A stretch of 64,000 nucleotides of DNA from Cutibacterium avidum ATCC 25577 (GTDB lineage Bacteria > Actinomycetota > Actinomycetes > Propionibacteriales > Propionibacteriaceae). Below, piece after piece: positions 46,657 through 57,056 of this stretch; the stretch's first letter is position 1, and the number at the start of each line of letters is the position of its first letter. The notes beneath the pieces are model-generated. The model made no database searches. It saw nothing but the letters and a program-made list of their open reading frames with translations, and was not told the DNA's origin. The translations under genes were made by a program, and so were the position numbers. The stretch lies in NCBI RefSeq assembly GCF_000227295.1, contig NZ_JH165054.1:2123577-2187576 (forward strand), in the 5' to 3' direction.

Positions 46657-47802
46657 TCAGCCCCCGGAAGCGTCAATCTCGGCGGCTGACAGATCGTCGT
46701 CGTCGAGGGTGCGCGAGTCCAGCCAACCGTGGGGCATGACGACCTTGCGACGCGGGGTGCCCTGGCGGCCACGTGCCTTACCGAGTTCCTTGACGGGAAA
46801 GGGCGCATCGTGGTCGAGGGTGGCCAGCAGTGCGTCGAGTTCCTCGAAGCTGGAGATCTGCCCCAAGGCGTGACGGGTCTCCCCACCCACTGGAAAACCC
46901 TTGAGGTACCAGGCCATGTGCTTTCGCATGTCAACCAGGCCATGGATACCCTGATACCTCACGAGCAACTCGGCGTGACGTCGGATCATCGTACAGACCT
47001 CACCCAGGGCCGGCAGGGTGGTCGTGTCGCGACCGGCGAAGGCGTCTGCCAGGTCGCGGAAGAGCCAGGGACGGCCCAGGCAACCGCGTCCGACCTCCAC
47101 GCCAGCGCATCCGGTCTGCTCGACCATCGCCATGGCGTCTCTGGGCTCCCAGATGTCGCCGTTTCCGATGACCGGGACGTCGACGGTCTCGACGAGGTCG
47201 CCGATGGCCTCCCAGTGGGAGTGCCCGGCATAGGCCTCGGCGACGGTGCGAGCGTGCAGGCACACCGCAGCCGCCCCGGAGTCGACGGCGACGCGGGCAG
47301 AGTCGAGGTAGGTGATGTGGTCGGGGTCGATGCCGATACGGGTCTTGACGGTGACGGGAACTCCGTGGGTGTCGCCGGCCTGGACGGCAGCGGAGACGAC
47401 CGCGGCGAACCGGTCGAGCTTCCAGGGCAGGACTCCCCCGCCGCCTTTGCGAGTGACCTTCGGTACCGGGCAGCCGAAGTTGAGATCGACATGGTTGACC
47501 CCGTACTTCTCGCACAGGATCGACGTGGCCTCACCGACCATTCCGGGGTCGACCCCGTAGAGCTGCACGGAACGGACGTCCTCGCAGTCAGCGAAGGCGA
47601 GCATGTCGTGGGTCTTGTGGTCACCATGGACCAGGCCGCGAGAGGTGATCATCTCGCAGACGTAGAGCCCTGCTCCCTGCTCGGCACACAGCTGACGGAA
47701 AGCGGCATTGGTGACACCGGCCATCGGTGCCAACACCACCGGAGTGTCCACCGAAACGGTGCCGCCAGAAGGCGCGGTCAAGGTCAGAGGGTTGGAAGGC
47801 AC
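46657..47802 (-). CDS. dusB: tRNA-dihydrouridine synthase B
   Basis: Flavoenzyme (about 381 aa) reducing uridines in the tRNA D-loop. VVLAPMAGVTNAAFR at the N-terminus, VDLNFGCPVPKVTRKGGG with the catalytic Cys, VTVKTRIGID and GNGDIWEP for FMN binding. Start GTG 47802 is a best guess from family length; the frame stays open to 47868. Confidence 0.93.
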   Translation of the reverse strand: MPSNPLTLTAPSGGTVSVDTPVVLAPMAGVTNAAFRQLCAEQGAGLYVCEMITSRGLVHGDHKTHDMLAFADCEDVRSVQLYGVDPGMVGEATSILCEKYGVNHVDLNFGCPVPKVTRKGGGGVLPWKLDRFAAVVSAAVQAGDTHGVPVTVKTRIGIDPDHITYLDSARVAVDSGAAAVCLHARTVAEAYAGHSHWEAIGDLVETVDVPVIGNGDIWEPRDAMAMVEQTGCAGVEVGRGCLGRPWLFRDLADAFAGRDTTTLPALGEVCTMIRRHAELLVRYQGIHGLVDMRKHMAWYLKGFPVGGETRHALGQISSFEELDALLATLDHDAPFPVKELGKARGRQGTPRRKVVMPHGWLDSRTLDDDDLSAAEIDASGG

Positions 47803-47938
47803 TCGCCCATGGTAGACGTGGCACACCGGCTCGACCGAAACCGTCGTGCCCGCCCCGTGGCACCACAAGCCGCCGCAAACGGCCTCGCCACACCATCCCG
47901 GCGACGAGCCGCGACGGGCTTCCCACTACCCTCGTGCT

Positions 47939-49705
47939 GTGAGCACCCCTGATGAGACCGCATCCACCAGCGAGCGTTGGGCCCGCCCGATCCCCCGGAT
48001 CGGCGACACCACCTCCTCGGCCACTCGCGCCGCTGATCCCGCTGGGTGGTCCCTGGGTGACCAGGTGCAGCAGGGGCTCGACACCGCCATCGACGCCCGC
48101 CGTGACATCCGTCGTTACCGCAACGACGACGTCCCCGAAGACCTCGTCAATACCGTCCTGTGGGCTGGCCACCGCGCCCCCAGCGTCGGTCACAGCCAGC
48201 CGTGGCGGTTCATCGTGGTGCGTGACGCCGACACCCGCGATCGTGCCGCCGTCATGGCCGACCGGGAGCGACTGCGTCAGGCCGACTTGCTGACCCCGGA
48301 TCGTCGCGCCCGGCTCCTCGATCTCCAGCTCGAGGGGATCCGTGAGGCCCCGGTCGGCGTCGTCGTGGCCTGCGATCGTCGCACCCCGGCGTCGGGGGTG
48401 CTGGGACGCAACACCTTCACCGACGCCGACATGTGGAGTTGTGCCTGCGCCGTGGAGAACATGTGGCTGGCTGCCCGCGCCCACGGACTCGGAATGGGAT
48501 GGGTGACCCTCTTCCAGCCAGAGGAACTCGCCGCCCTGCTTCACCTGCCCGAGGGGGTGGAGACCCTCGGTTGGTTGTGCCTGGGATGGCCTGACGAACG
48601 TCCCCCGGCCCCGGGACTCGAGCGACGCGGCTGGTCCCGTCGGCTCCCGTTGGCCGACGTCACCCTGGCCGATCGCTGGCCCGACGACGATCAGCCCGAG
48701 GCCCCCGTCTCTGCTCTTCGGGAGACCCTGCACTCACCTGACCGCCATCGGGTGGTGGCGGCCCACGACGATGCCGACCAGCTCCTCACCCCGCCTGGAT
48801 CTCTCGGCCTGCTCGACCAGACCCTGGACCGCGTCGAGGCCGCAGGCGGAACTGAGATCACCGGCGGCACCCTCGTCCTCGTCGGGGCGGACCACCCGGT
48901 CGCCGACCTGGAGGTGACGGCCTTCGACCCCACGGTGACCCATGACGTCATGGCTGCCTCGGTTGCCGGAACGGGGCTCGGCGTGTCGACGGCCACGGCC
49001 GCCGAGCTCTCCCATCTCGTTGTTGACGCCGGGGTCACCCAGCCAGTGGAGGGCGCTCGCTCCATGCGCGTTCCCGGGGAACGCGGTGATCTTCTGCATA
49101 CCGACGCCATGGCCCCAGCCCAGGTCGAGGCCCTGCTGCGCGATGGTCGTGCCCTGGGCAAGGAGGCTGCCGAGGCCGGCCTGGTGTGTCTGGGAGAGAT
49201 CGGTGTCGGGAACACCACCGTTGCCACGGCTCTGGCCTGCGCCCTCACCGGTCTGGATCCCACGAAGGCCGTCGGCCTAGGAGCCAGCAGCGACACCGCC
49301 ATGGTTGAGCGCAAGGCTGATGTCATCACAGCTGCGCTGGCCCGCACCCAGGCCGGCCCCAACGACCCCGAGCATCTCCTGGCATCCCTCGGCGGACCGG
49401 AGTTCGTCGTCCTCGCCGGAGTGTGTCTAGGGGCCGCCCAGGCCGGGTCCCCCGTCGTCTTGGACGGGCTGGCCACCAGCGTCGCAGCCCTCATCGCCAC
49501 CAAACTCTCGCCAGGTCTCCACGGCTGGCTCGTCGCCTCCCACGCGTCCCGGGAGCACGCTCACCAAGCCGTGCTGGCCGAGCTTGGGGTGGAACCCCTC
49601 ATGGAATTGCGGATGCGAGCCGGTGAGGGTGTCGGCGCATGTCTTGGAGCCCAGATGATCCTCACTGGTCTTCAAGTGCGACGGACGGCCGCGCGCACGC
49701 GTTGA
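47939..49705 (+). CDS. BluB–CobT fusion: DMB synthase and nicotinate-nucleotide–DMB phosphoribosyltransferase
   Basis: Fusion protein of 588 aa. Residues about 40–245 are BluB, the flavin destructase making 5,6-dimethylbenzimidazole (IDARRDIRRYRNDDVP, APSVGHSQPWRF, LGMGWVTLFQ). Residues about 275–588 are CobT (LTPPGSLGLLD, GEIGVGNTTVA, MRAGEGVGA with the likely catalytic Glu563), which activates the base with nicotinate mononucleotide for the lower ligand of cobalamin. A BluB/CobT2 fusion is known from Propionibacterium freudenreichii. GTG start without SD but with TACCCT eight bases upstream, so perhaps leaderless. Confidence 0.94.
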   Translation: MSTPDETASTSERWARPIPRIGDTTSSATRAADPAGWSLGDQVQQGLDTAIDARRDIRRYRNDDVPEDLVNTVLWAGHRAPSVGHSQPWRFIVVRDADTRDRAAVMADRERLRQADLLTPDRRARLLDLQLEGIREAPVGVVVACDRRTPASGVLGRNTFTDADMWSCACAVENMWLAARAHGLGMGWVTLFQPEELAALLHLPEGVETLGWLCLGWPDERPPAPGLERRGWSRRLPLADVTLADRWPDDDQPEAPVSALRETLHSPDRHRVVAAHDDADQLLTPPGSLGLLDQTLDRVEAAGGTEITGGTLVLVGADHPVADLEVTAFDPTVTHDVMAASVAGTGLGVSTATAAELSHLVVDAGVTQPVEGARSMRVPGERGDLLHTDAMAPAQVEALLRDGRALGKEAAEAGLVCLGEIGVGNTTVATALACALTGLDPTKAVGLGASSDTAMVERKADVITAALARTQAGPNDPEHLLASLGGPEFVVLAGVCLGAAQAGSPVVLDGLATSVAALIATKLSPGLHGWLVASHASREHAHQAVLAELGVEPLMELRMRAGEGVGACLGAQMILTGLQVRRTAARTR

Positions 49706-49765
49706 ACTCAGCTGAGGCGTCTGGTTGAGCCACTGGGTCGCAAGGGTTCAGTCAGGCCTCAGGAC

Positions 49766-50518
49766 TCATTGTCCCGTGAGGTTGTCCCGTGACGCCGGAC
49801 GCAGCACGGCGAAGGGATCGGTGACCTCGTAGTCGTGTCGGGTGAAGGTCCAGGTGGCCGGTGGCCGGCCTCCTCTTTCCCCCGACTCCTCCAGGTGACC
49901 GGTCTTGACGATCTGGCCACGACGACGCAGCACTCGCGAGAGGTTCGTGACGTCGACGTCATGGCCCAGACAAGCGCAATAGATGTCGCGCAACTGGGCC
50001 AGGGTGAACTCTGCAGGCGCAAGGGCATGGGCGATGTTGGTGTAGGAGACCTTGCCACGCAGTCTGACGACGGCTTCCTCGACGGCCTGCGCGTGGTCGA
50101 AGGCCATCGGTACGGACTCCCGCACCGGCAGCCAGCGCGCTCCCCCGCCAGCCTCGACGTCGGGGGCCACCAGACCGAGGTATGTCGTCGCGACCGTCCT
50201 CTCGAAGGGGTCACGTCCCGGCTCGGAGCGTGTGGACAACTGCTCGTGGTGGCCCAACAGTGAGACGTCCAACAGACCCTTGAGGTGGCGGACGACGGCC
50301 TGCTCCATGGTCTCACAGACCTCGAGTGGTCCACCGGGCAGAGCAGGCATCCCGGTGAACGGTTCGCGAGCACGATCCTTGACCACCACCTCGAGATCAG
50401 CACCCGCGACCCTGACGACGACGACCAGCACCTCGTGACGATACTTCGCCACCCCGCTCTGGTCTCGATAGGTCGGACGCGGGGCGGGATCTCCGGCGTC
50501 ACCGTGAGCCGTTGTCAT
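49766..50518 (-). CDS. nrtR: NrtR-type Nudix regulator of NAD biosynthesis
   Basis: Protein of 250 aa: Nudix domain (about 28–150) and a C-terminal winged helix (about 160–240, [25 protein letters not shown] … [10 protein letters not shown]). The Nudix box keeps the Gly and first Glu ([17 protein letters not shown]) but lacks the catalytic REUxEE glutamates, as in NrtR repressors that sense ADP-ribose. Divergent from nadABC with a small palindrome between, so regulation of nadABC is likely. ATG 50518 or GTG 50521. Confidence 0.85.
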   Translation of the reverse strand: MTTAHGDAGDPAPRPTYRDQSGVAKYRHEVLVVVVRVAGADLEVVVKDRAREPFTGMPALPGGPLEVCETMEQAVVRHLKGLLDVSLLGHHEQLSTRSEPGRDPFERTVATTYLGLVAPDVEAGGGARWLPVRESVPMAFDHAQAVEEAVVRLRGKVSYTNIAHALAPAEFTLAQLRDIYCACLGHDVDVTNLSRVLRRRGQIVKTGHLEESGERGGRPPATWTFTRHDYEVTDPFAVLRPASRDNLTGQ

Positions 50519-50574
50519 CACGGGATCAGCTTATCCGGGTGCCCCGACGATCCCATTTTCGCCTCTGAGACGAG

Positions 50575-50587
50575 TAGTTCTAGACTA
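50575..50587. promoter_or_regulatory. Candidate NrtR operator at nadABC
   Basis: TAGT-TCTAG-ACTA palindrome 30 bases before the nadA start in the 99-base gap to nrtR; TAGACT inside it could be the -10 box. The TAGT/ACTA half-sites look like those of known NrtR motifs. Binding is inferred. Confidence 0.4.
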
Positions 50588-50617
50588 GACGTCGATTACC
50601 TGAAAGGAGTCGTTCCC

Positions 50618-51625
50618 GTGACCACCGACTGCGCCACTACCCGAGTTTCCTCGACCTGGGCCGACACTGTCCGTCGCCTCGCAAAGGAGCGCGACGCGAT
50701 CATCCTCGCCCACAACTACCAGGCCCCCGAGATCCAGGACGTGGCTGACCACGTCGGCGACTCCCTGGCCCTCGCGCGCCTGGCCGCCAAGAGCTCGGCA
50801 AGCACCATCGTGCTGGCCGGAGTCCACTTCATGGCCGAGACCGCTGCCCTGCTGTGCCCCGACAGGACCGTCCTCATCCCTGACGCCCAGGCCGGCTGCT
50901 CCCTGGCCGACTCCCTCACCGTCGAACAGCTGCGGGCCTGGAAGGCCGAGCATCCCGACGCTGCCGTCGTCACCTACGTCAACACCACCGCCGAGGTGAA
51001 GGCCGAGTCCGACATCTGCTGCACCAGCTCCAATGCCGTCGACGTCGTCAACTCCCTACCTGCCGACCAGGAAATCCTCTTCGGTCCTGACCAGTTCCTC
51101 GGTGCCCATGTGCGCCGCAGGACCGGACGCCACAACATCCACGTCTGGATGGGCGAGTGCCACGTGCACGCCGACATCTCCCCCACCGAGCTGTGTGACC
51201 AGGTCAAGGCCAATCCCGAGGCCGACCTCTACATCCACCCCGAGTGCGGCTGCACGACCAGCGCCCTGTGGCTGACCAGCAATGGCGACCTTCCCCAGGA
51301 CCGTACCCACGTGTTGTCGACCGGCGGAATGCTCGATGCCGCCCGCGCCACCCGCAACAGCCACGTCCTGGTCGCCACCGAGACCGGCATGCTCCACCAG
51401 CTGCGTCAGGCCAATTCCGGCACCACCTTCACCGCGGTCAACCCGGATGCCGTCTGCCCCTTCATGAAGATGATCACTCCGGAGAAACTGCTGCGCTGCC
51501 TGGAGACCGGGGCCGAGGCCGTCACCGTCGATCCCGCCCTGGCCGAGAAGGCTCGCAGAGCCGTTGAGCGCATGATCGCCATCGGCGGGACGGCCACCCC
51601 CGTCAAGGAGTCGGCTCATGCCTGA
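50618..51625 (+). CDS. nadA: Quinolinate synthase A
   Basis: 4Fe-4S enzyme (335 aa) condensing iminoaspartate and dihydroxyacetone phosphate to quinolinate. [27 protein letters not shown], and the cluster cysteines in [17 protein letters not shown] and CPFMKMI. GTG 50618 with GAAAGGAG; the open frame upstream overlaps nrtR and is a shadow. First gene of nadA-nadB-nadC. Confidence 0.96.
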   Translation: MTTDCATTRVSSTWADTVRRLAKERDAIILAHNYQAPEIQDVADHVGDSLALARLAAKSSASTIVLAGVHFMAETAALLCPDRTVLIPDAQAGCSLADSLTVEQLRAWKAEHPDAAVVTYVNTTAEVKAESDICCTSSNAVDVVNSLPADQEILFGPDQFLGAHVRRRTGRHNIHVWMGECHVHADISPTELCDQVKANPEADLYIHPECGCTTSALWLTSNGDLPQDRTHVLSTGGMLDAARATRNSHVLVATETGMLHQLRQANSGTTFTAVNPDAVCPFMKMITPEKLLRCLETGAEAVTVDPALAEKARRAVERMIAIGGTATPVKESAHA

Positions 51626-53198
51626 GCATCAATGCGACGTTCTCGTCGTCGGCAGCGGAGCCGCGGGCCTGTCCTGCGCTCTGGCCGCTGCCGAGATCGG
51701 GCGCTCCGTGACGATCATGACCCGCGAGGGGATAGACGACTCCTCCACCGATCTGGCGCAGGGTGGTCTGGCTGCGGTCTGGGGCAAGGATGACTCCTTC
51801 TCCCTCCATCTCGACGACACCCTCGCGGCAGGTGCTGGGCTGTGCCACCGCGACAACGTCGACGACCTGGTCCACCACGCCCCGGGAGCCCTGCGTCATC
51901 TCATGGGCCTCGGAGCTCACTTCGACACCGGGGCCGATGGCGAGCCGGATCTCCACCTCGAAGGGGGCCACCATGCCCGTCGAGTTCTCCATGCCGAATG
52001 CGACCGATCCGGACACGAGGTCCATCAGTGCCTCAGCGCTCAGTTGGAGGGAACCGGGATCACCGTCCTGACGGGTACCCGTCTCATCGACCTCATCATC
52101 GGTCCGAATGGGGATGTGTGCGGTGTGACGGCTCTGTCTGACGGAAATGCGGTGATGATTCCGGCGCGTTGCGTCGTACTGGCGACCGGGGGCATCGGAG
52201 CGCTGTGGTCGACCACCTCCAACCCCTCGGTGTGTACCGGTGACGGGATGGCGGCAGCCCTGCGCGCCGGACTGACGATCCGCAACCCCGAGTTCATGCA
52301 ATTCCACCCCACCGTTCTCTTCCTCCCCGGGAACGAGGGCCGATCTCCCCTCATCTCGGAGGCGGTGCGCGGCGAGGGTGCCGTCCTCCTGGACGTCAAC
52401 GGTCGTCGCATCATGACCGGAGTCCACCCGCTCGCCGACCTCGCACCCCGCGACATCGTCTCCGCCGCCGAGCACGAGGCCATGATCGCCACCGGATCTG
52501 ACCACGTACTCCTCGACGCGACCGGGTTCGGCGAGGACATGTGGCGGCATCGCTTCCCGACGATCCTGACCAGCTGTCGAGAACACGGCATCGACCCCTG
52601 TACCGAGCCGATCCCGGTCGCTCCAGGAGCTCATTACCACTGCGGTGGCATCGCCGCCGGCATGGATGGACGCACCTCGGTCCCCGGCCTGCTGACCGTC
52701 GGCGAGGCTGCCTGCACAGGAGTTCACGGGGCCAATCGTCTGGCCTCGAATTCCTTGACCGAGGCCCTCATCGCTGGCGAGCGCAGCGGACGCCGCTCCA
52801 CCAGTCCCACTGGCCCGCTCTCCCCGACGTCCCACGTCCCTGAGCAGCTGCGCCATCGTCGCTGGCTACCGGGCGAGCATCTGGAGTCCGTGCAGGCCAT
52901 CATGGACCGCGACGTCTTCATCAGTCGCAATGCCACCGGTCTGCAGCGAGCCCTCCGAGACCTGCACCGGATGACTCCCACCGAGGGTCTCGAAGACGCC
53001 ACCCTCACCGCGACCAATGCCGCTCTGGTCGCGACAACCCTGGCGATCGCGGCCCTGTGGCGCACGGAGTCCCGGGGAGCTCATCGCCGCAGCGATCATC
53101 CGGGTCAGAACCCGTCCTTCCAGCTGCACACTGACCTGCGCCTCGTCGGTGGACGTCCGACGGTCATCACGCGCAGCCAGGAGAGGAGCATCGCATGA
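51618..53198 (+). CDS. nadB: L-aspartate oxidase
   Basis: FAD enzyme (526 aa) oxidising aspartate to iminoaspartate for Nad[14 protein letters not shown] near residue 10, [20 protein letters not shown] and GAHYHCGGI are typical. ATG overlaps the nadA end by eight bases. Confidence 0.96.
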   Translation: MPEHQCDVLVVGSGAAGLSCALAAAEIGRSVTIMTREGIDDSSTDLAQGGLAAVWGKDDSFSLHLDDTLAAGAGLCHRDNVDDLVHHAPGALRHLMGLGAHFDTGADGEPDLHLEGGHHARRVLHAECDRSGHEVHQCLSAQLEGTGITVLTGTRLIDLIIGPNGDVCGVTALSDGNAVMIPARCVVLATGGIGALWSTTSNPSVCTGDGMAAALRAGLTIRNPEFMQFHPTVLFLPGNEGRSPLISEAVRGEGAVLLDVNGRRIMTGVHPLADLAPRDIVSAAEHEAMIATGSDHVLLDATGFGEDMWRHRFPTILTSCREHGIDPCTEPIPVAPGAHYHCGGIAAGMDGRTSVPGLLTVGEAACTGVHGANRLASNSLTEALIAGERSGRRSTSPTGPLSPTSHVPEQLRHRRWLPGEHLESVQAIMDRDVFISRNATGLQRALRDLHRMTPTEGLEDATLTATNAALVATTLAIAALWRTESRGAHRRSDHPGQNPSFQLHTDLRLVGGRPTVITRSQERSIA

Positions 53199-54085
53199 CC
53201 GCACTGCCGCACGATCTGGTCCGCACCATCTCCGAACGCGGGCTCGATCCCGACCTCGTCGTCAGAACCATCGAGGCCTGTCTGGACGAGGACCTGCGCG
53301 GCGGCACTGACGTCACCACCGAGTCGATCTTCGGTGGGGCCGCCGGCCGAGCCGACATCAGAGCTCGTCAGAACGGCTGCCTGGCCGGGGTTCCAGTCGC
53401 CGCTGCCGTGCTGCACGTCCTCGCCAACCGCACCGGAACCAATGTCGAGTTCACCACCCACCACGACGACGGCACCCGGGTCTCCCCCGGCGACGCCGTC
53501 GCGACCGTCTCGGGGCCGCTGCGCACCCTGCTGGTGGCAGAGCGCACCATGCTCAACCTGGCCAATCATCTCTCCGGAGTGGCGACGGCCACCTCCCAGT
53601 GGGTTGATGCCCTGGCGAGCACCGACACCAAGGTCCGCGACACCCGTAAGACCGTCCCCGGTCTGCGTGACCTCGACAAGTACGCGGTGCGCTGCGGAGG
53701 TGGGCTCAACCATCGCATGGGACTGTCGGATGCTGCCCTCGTCAAGGACAACCACATCGCCGCGGCCGGGTCTCTGACGGCCGCTGTCGAAGCGGTGCGA
53801 TCCCACCAGCCCGATATCGTCTGCGAGGTGGAGTGTGACACCGTCGACCAGGTGCGCGAGGCCGTCGAGGCAGGTGTGACGACGATTCTGCTCGACAACA
53901 TGGACGACTCCCTCATGACGGAGTCAGTCAGCATCTGTCGGCCCCGCGGTGTCATCACCGAGGCCTCTGGTGGCCTGACACTCGACCGAGCCAAGGATGT
54001 GGCCGCGACCGGGGTCGACTACATAGCGGTGGGTGTCATCACCCATTCCGCCCCGGTGCTCGACCTGGGTCTGGACTTCGACTGA
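53195..54085 (+). CDS. nadC: Nicotinate-nucleotide pyrophosphorylase (carboxylating)
   Basis: Quinolinate phosphoribosyltransferase (296 aa), forming nicotinate mononucleotide. DLRGGTDVTTESIF, DTRKTVPGLRDLDKYAVRCGGGLNHRMGLSD and EASGGL are hallmarks. ATGA overlap with nadB. The product NaMN is also the donor for the CobT domain encoded nearby. Confidence 0.96.
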   Translation: MTALPHDLVRTISERGLDPDLVVRTIEACLDEDLRGGTDVTTESIFGGAAGRADIRARQNGCLAGVPVAAAVLHVLANRTGTNVEFTTHHDDGTRVSPGDAVATVSGPLRTLLVAERTMLNLANHLSGVATATSQWVDALASTDTKVRDTRKTVPGLRDLDKYAVRCGGGLNHRMGLSDAALVKDNHIAAAGSLTAAVEAVRSHQPDIVCEVECDTVDQVREAVEAGVTTILLDNMDDSLMTESVSICRPRGVITEASGGLTLDRAKDVAATGVDYIAVGVITHSAPVLDLGLDFD

Positions 54086-54108
54086 GCCGGATCCCGTACA
54101 CATCACGC

Positions 54109-54145
54109 GAGAGGGCTGGTACCCGTGACGGGTACCAGCCCTCTC
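54109..54145. terminator. Bidirectional terminator between nadC and sdhB
   Basis: Perfect 16-base arms (GAGAGGGCTGGTACCC and complement) with a five-base loop between convergent operons. Confidence 0.85.
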
Positions 54146-54168
54146 GTCGTCTCAGCTGACCTTTCCAA

Positions 54169-54927
54169 TCAGTTGTCCTTGCTGCGCGCCCCACGGAACC
54201 CGGCACGCCAGCGCTCCCGATTGACCCGGGCGACGGCAACCAACGGGATGCTCACCGGGCAGGCCTCGACGCATTCCCCGTAGAGGGAACAGGGGCCGAA
54301 ATTCTCGTCGAGGGCATTGACCATGCGACGCGCTCGCTTCGAGCGCTCCTGACGACCCTGCGGCATCATCGCCAGGTGCGAGAGTTTCGCGCCGGCGAAA
54401 AGCATGGCAGCACCGTTCGGGCAGGCAGCCACGCAGGCTCCGCATCCGATGCAGGATGCGAAGTCAAGGGCCTGCTCGGCCTCCTTGTGCGGCTGGGGCA
54501 CCGAGTCGGCGTCGGGAGCGGTTCCCGTCATGACGTCGACGGTTCCGCCGGCCTGCACCAGGCGGTCCAGGCTCGAGCGATCGATGGCCAGGTCACGGAT
54601 GACCGGGAAGGCCGCCGAGCGGAAGGGTTCGATCTTGAAGTGGGTGATCTCGGGGAAGGCCCTGAGGTGCTGACGGCACGCCGGGGTGTTCGGCAGCGGC
54701 CCGTGCGGCTTGCCGTTGACGACGAATCCGCAGCAGCCACACACTCCCTCGCGGCAGTCGGACTCGAAGACGATCGGGTCACCGTCATTCTCGACGATCT
54801 GGTCGTTGAGCCGGTCGAGCAACTCGAGGATGCTCCACTCCGGCTCGGCGTCCTCCACGACGTGGCGTTCGAAACGTCCCTTGGCCTTCGGGCCGTCCTG
54901 ACGCCAAATATCCAATGTCACCCTCAT
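54169..54927 (-). CDS. sdhB: Succinate dehydrogenase/fumarate reductase iron-sulfur subunit
   Basis: Iron–sulfur subunit (252 aa) carrying electrons between SdhA and the membrane quinone. 2Fe-2S motif CREGVCGCCG near residue 58, 4Fe-4S motif CIGCGACVAACPNG and 3Fe-4S motif CSLYGECVEACP. ATGA overlap with sdhA. In propionibacteria the complex works as fumarate reductase in propionate fermentation as well. Confidence 0.94.
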   Translation of the reverse strand: MRVTLDIWRQDGPKAKGRFERHVVEDAEPEWSILELLDRLNDQIVENDGDPIVFESDCREGVCGCCGFVVNGKPHGPLPNTPACRQHLRAFPEITHFKIEPFRSAAFPVIRDLAIDRSSLDRLVQAGGTVDVMTGTAPDADSVPQPHKEAEQALDFASCIGCGACVAACPNGAAMLFAGAKLSHLAMMPQGRQERSKRARRMVNALDENFGPCSLYGECVEACPVSIPLVAVARVNRERWRAGFRGARSKDN

Positions 54928-57056
54928 CGGTAATCCCTCACCTGCAGATCGATCAACGAGAACGTCAGCGGCTCGCTGTGGCGAACCTGGGTGCCGTCGG
55001 GCCGTGTCTCCCACGCCGAGACCGCGCACCAGTCGTCGTCATTACGTTTGGCCTCGCCAGCTTCGGTGGCGTATTCGGTGCGGAAGTGCGCACCAGCCGA
55101 TTCCCGGCGGTCCAGGGCGTCGAGGATCATGACCTCGCCGAGTTCGATGAAGTCGGCGACCCGGCCAGCCTTCTCCAGTTCCTGGTTGAGTCGGTCACCA
55201 CTTCCGACGACTCTGACGTCGCGCCAGAACTCCTCACGCAGCTCACGCACCTTGGACAGACCCTCGAGGAGGCCCGACTCGTCACGCGAGACCCCGCAGT
55301 GCTCGTAGAGGATGTCGCCCAGCTTGCGATGGAACCACTCCGGACGGTGGGTCCCCCCACAATTGAGCAGGGCGTCGGTACGCTTCCGGACCCTCTCGAT
55401 GGCCGCGGTGACCTCGGGAGCATCCAGCGGCAATACTGGCTTCCCGACGAATCCGGCCAGGTAGTTCGGCACCGTCAGGGGCAGGGTGAACCACCCGTCG
55501 ACGCTGGCCGACAGCAGGGAGTTGGCTCCCAGCCGGTTGGCGCCGTGGTAGTTGTTCGAGGCCTCACCACCGACGAACAGACCCGGGATGGTGCTCATCT
55601 GGTCGTAATCGACCCACAGGCCACCCATTGTGAAGTGGGCTCCCGGGGCGATACGCATCGGCACCTCGTAGGGGTTCTCCCCGGTGGCATCGAGGTACAT
55701 GTCGAAGAGGTTTCCGTAACGCTCCGCAATGGTCTTCTTGCCCAGACGCTGGATGGCATCCCGGAAGTCCAGGTACACCGAGTTCTTGAGCGGGCCCACA
55801 CCGTGGCCGCTGTCGATCTGAGTCCTGGCGTTGCGGGAGGCGACGTCACGAGGCGTCAGGTTGCCGAAGGCCGGGTACTTGCGCTCCAGGTAGTAGTCAC
55901 GCTCCTCCTCCGGGATGTCGTTGGCAGGACGGTCGTCACCGGCCTTCCTCGGCACCCAGATCCGGCCGTCATTGCGCAACGACTCACTCATGAGGGTCGT
56001 CTTGGACTGCCAGTACGAACTGACCGGCAGGGCGGTCGGGTGGAACTGCACGAAACAAGGGCTGGCGAAGTAGGCACCTTGACGGTGGGCCCGCCAGGTC
56101 GCGGTGGCGTTGGATCCCTTGGCCAGGGTCGACCAGTGGTAGACCGACCCGTATCCGCCGGTGCACAGGATGACGACGTGAGCCGTCCAAGCCCTGACCT
56201 CACCGGTGAGCAGGTCACGAGTGACGATGCCCTGAGCCTTGCCGTCGGCGACGATGAGGTCGAGCATCTCGGTTCGGTTGTGCATCGTCACCGATCCGGC
56301 GTCGATCTGGGCCTGCAAGGCCTGGGAACAGGCAACCTCGAGCTGCTGACCAGTCTCACCACGGGTGTAGTAGGTGCGAGAGACCTGCACGCCGCCGAAG
56401 GATCGGGTGGCCAACTGACCGCCGTACTCGCGGGCGAACGGAGCGCCGATGGCATACATGTGGTCGATGACCTGTACAGACTCGGTGCCGAGTCGAACGA
56501 CATCGGCCTCACGGCCTCGGTAGTCGCCTCCCTTGACGGTGTCCTTGACGAACCTCTTGAGGGAGTCGCCGTCAACCTTGCGGGACCGAGCGGCGTTGAT
56601 ACCGCCCTGAGCGGCCACCGAGTGGGCCCGACGCGGCGAGTCGTGGAAGCAGAAGGAGTCGACGTGGTAGCCGAGCTGCCCCAGGGTCGCGGCGACGCCG
56701 GAACCGGACAGTCCAGTTCCCACCACGATGACGTTCATCTTGCGTCGGTTGGCGGGGTTGACCAGCTTGTACTCGCTCTGACGACGGGTCCACGCGGTCA
56801 GCGGGTCCCCCTCGGGGGCCTTGCCGTCAAGCTCGTCCCCTACGAGGTATCCGGCCTTCTTCTGAGCCGGCCCAAGGTTGTCGCGGGCCTTGGAACCCTT
56901 GCGGGCTGCTCGTCTCGGCACGCTCACCTCAGCCTGACGTGGCTGAGGTTGCTCGGGCTTGACAAGTTCCTTGGCCGGCTCGTCGACAGTCACCTCACCG
57001 TGACGTCCGGCAATCTTCTCAAGAGGCTTGATGATGGCACCAATGACGTTTTTCAT
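54924..57056 (-). CDS. sdhA: Succinate dehydrogenase/fumarate reductase flavoprotein subunit
   Basis: Type B flavoprotein subunit (710 aa) with covalent FAD site: VVGTGLSGSG at 111–120, HSVAAQGGINAARS with the FAD-binding His, and active-site FVQFHPTALP and GGLWVDYDQM. The first 65 or so residues are basic and Pro/Lys/Arg-rich, with an amphipathic start, and exceed usual actinobacterial SdhA proteins. Start at 57056 overlaps the sdhC stop (ATGA). Confidence 0.95.
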   Translation of the reverse strand: MKNVIGAIIKPLEKIAGRHGEVTVDEPAKELVKPEQPQPRQAEVSVPRRAARKGSKARDNLGPAQKKAGYLVGDELDGKAPEGDPLTAWTRRQSEYKLVNPANRRKMNVIVVGTGLSGSGVAATLGQLGYHVDSFCFHDSPRRAHSVAAQGGINAARSRKVDGDSLKRFVKDTVKGGDYRGREADVVRLGTESVQVIDHMYAIGAPFAREYGGQLATRSFGGVQVSRTYYTRGETGQQLEVACSQALQAQIDAGSVTMHNRTEMLDLIVADGKAQGIVTRDLLTGEVRAWTAHVVILCTGGYGSVYHWSTLAKGSNATATWRAHRQGAYFASPCFVQFHPTALPVSSYWQSKTTLMSESLRNDGRIWVPRKAGDDRPANDIPEEERDYYLERKYPAFGNLTPRDVASRNARTQIDSGHGVGPLKNSVYLDFRDAIQRLGKKTIAERYGNLFDMYLDATGENPYEVPMRIAPGAHFTMGGLWVDYDQMSTIPGLFVGGEASNNYHGANRLGANSLLSASVDGWFTLPLTVPNYLAGFVGKPVLPLDAPEVTAAIERVRKRTDALLNCGGTHRPEWFHRKLGDILYEHCGVSRDESGLLEGLSKVRELREEFWRDVRVVGSGDRLNQELEKAGRVADFIELGEVMILDALDRRESAGAHFRTEYATEAGEAKRNDDDWCAVSAWETRPDGTQVRHSEPLTFSLIDLQVRDYR

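Noticed and set aside
47803-47938. Cobalamin riboswitch before the BluB–CobT gene
   Set aside because: The gap is only 136 bases, overlaps the dusB 5' region and shows no B12-box-like sequence.
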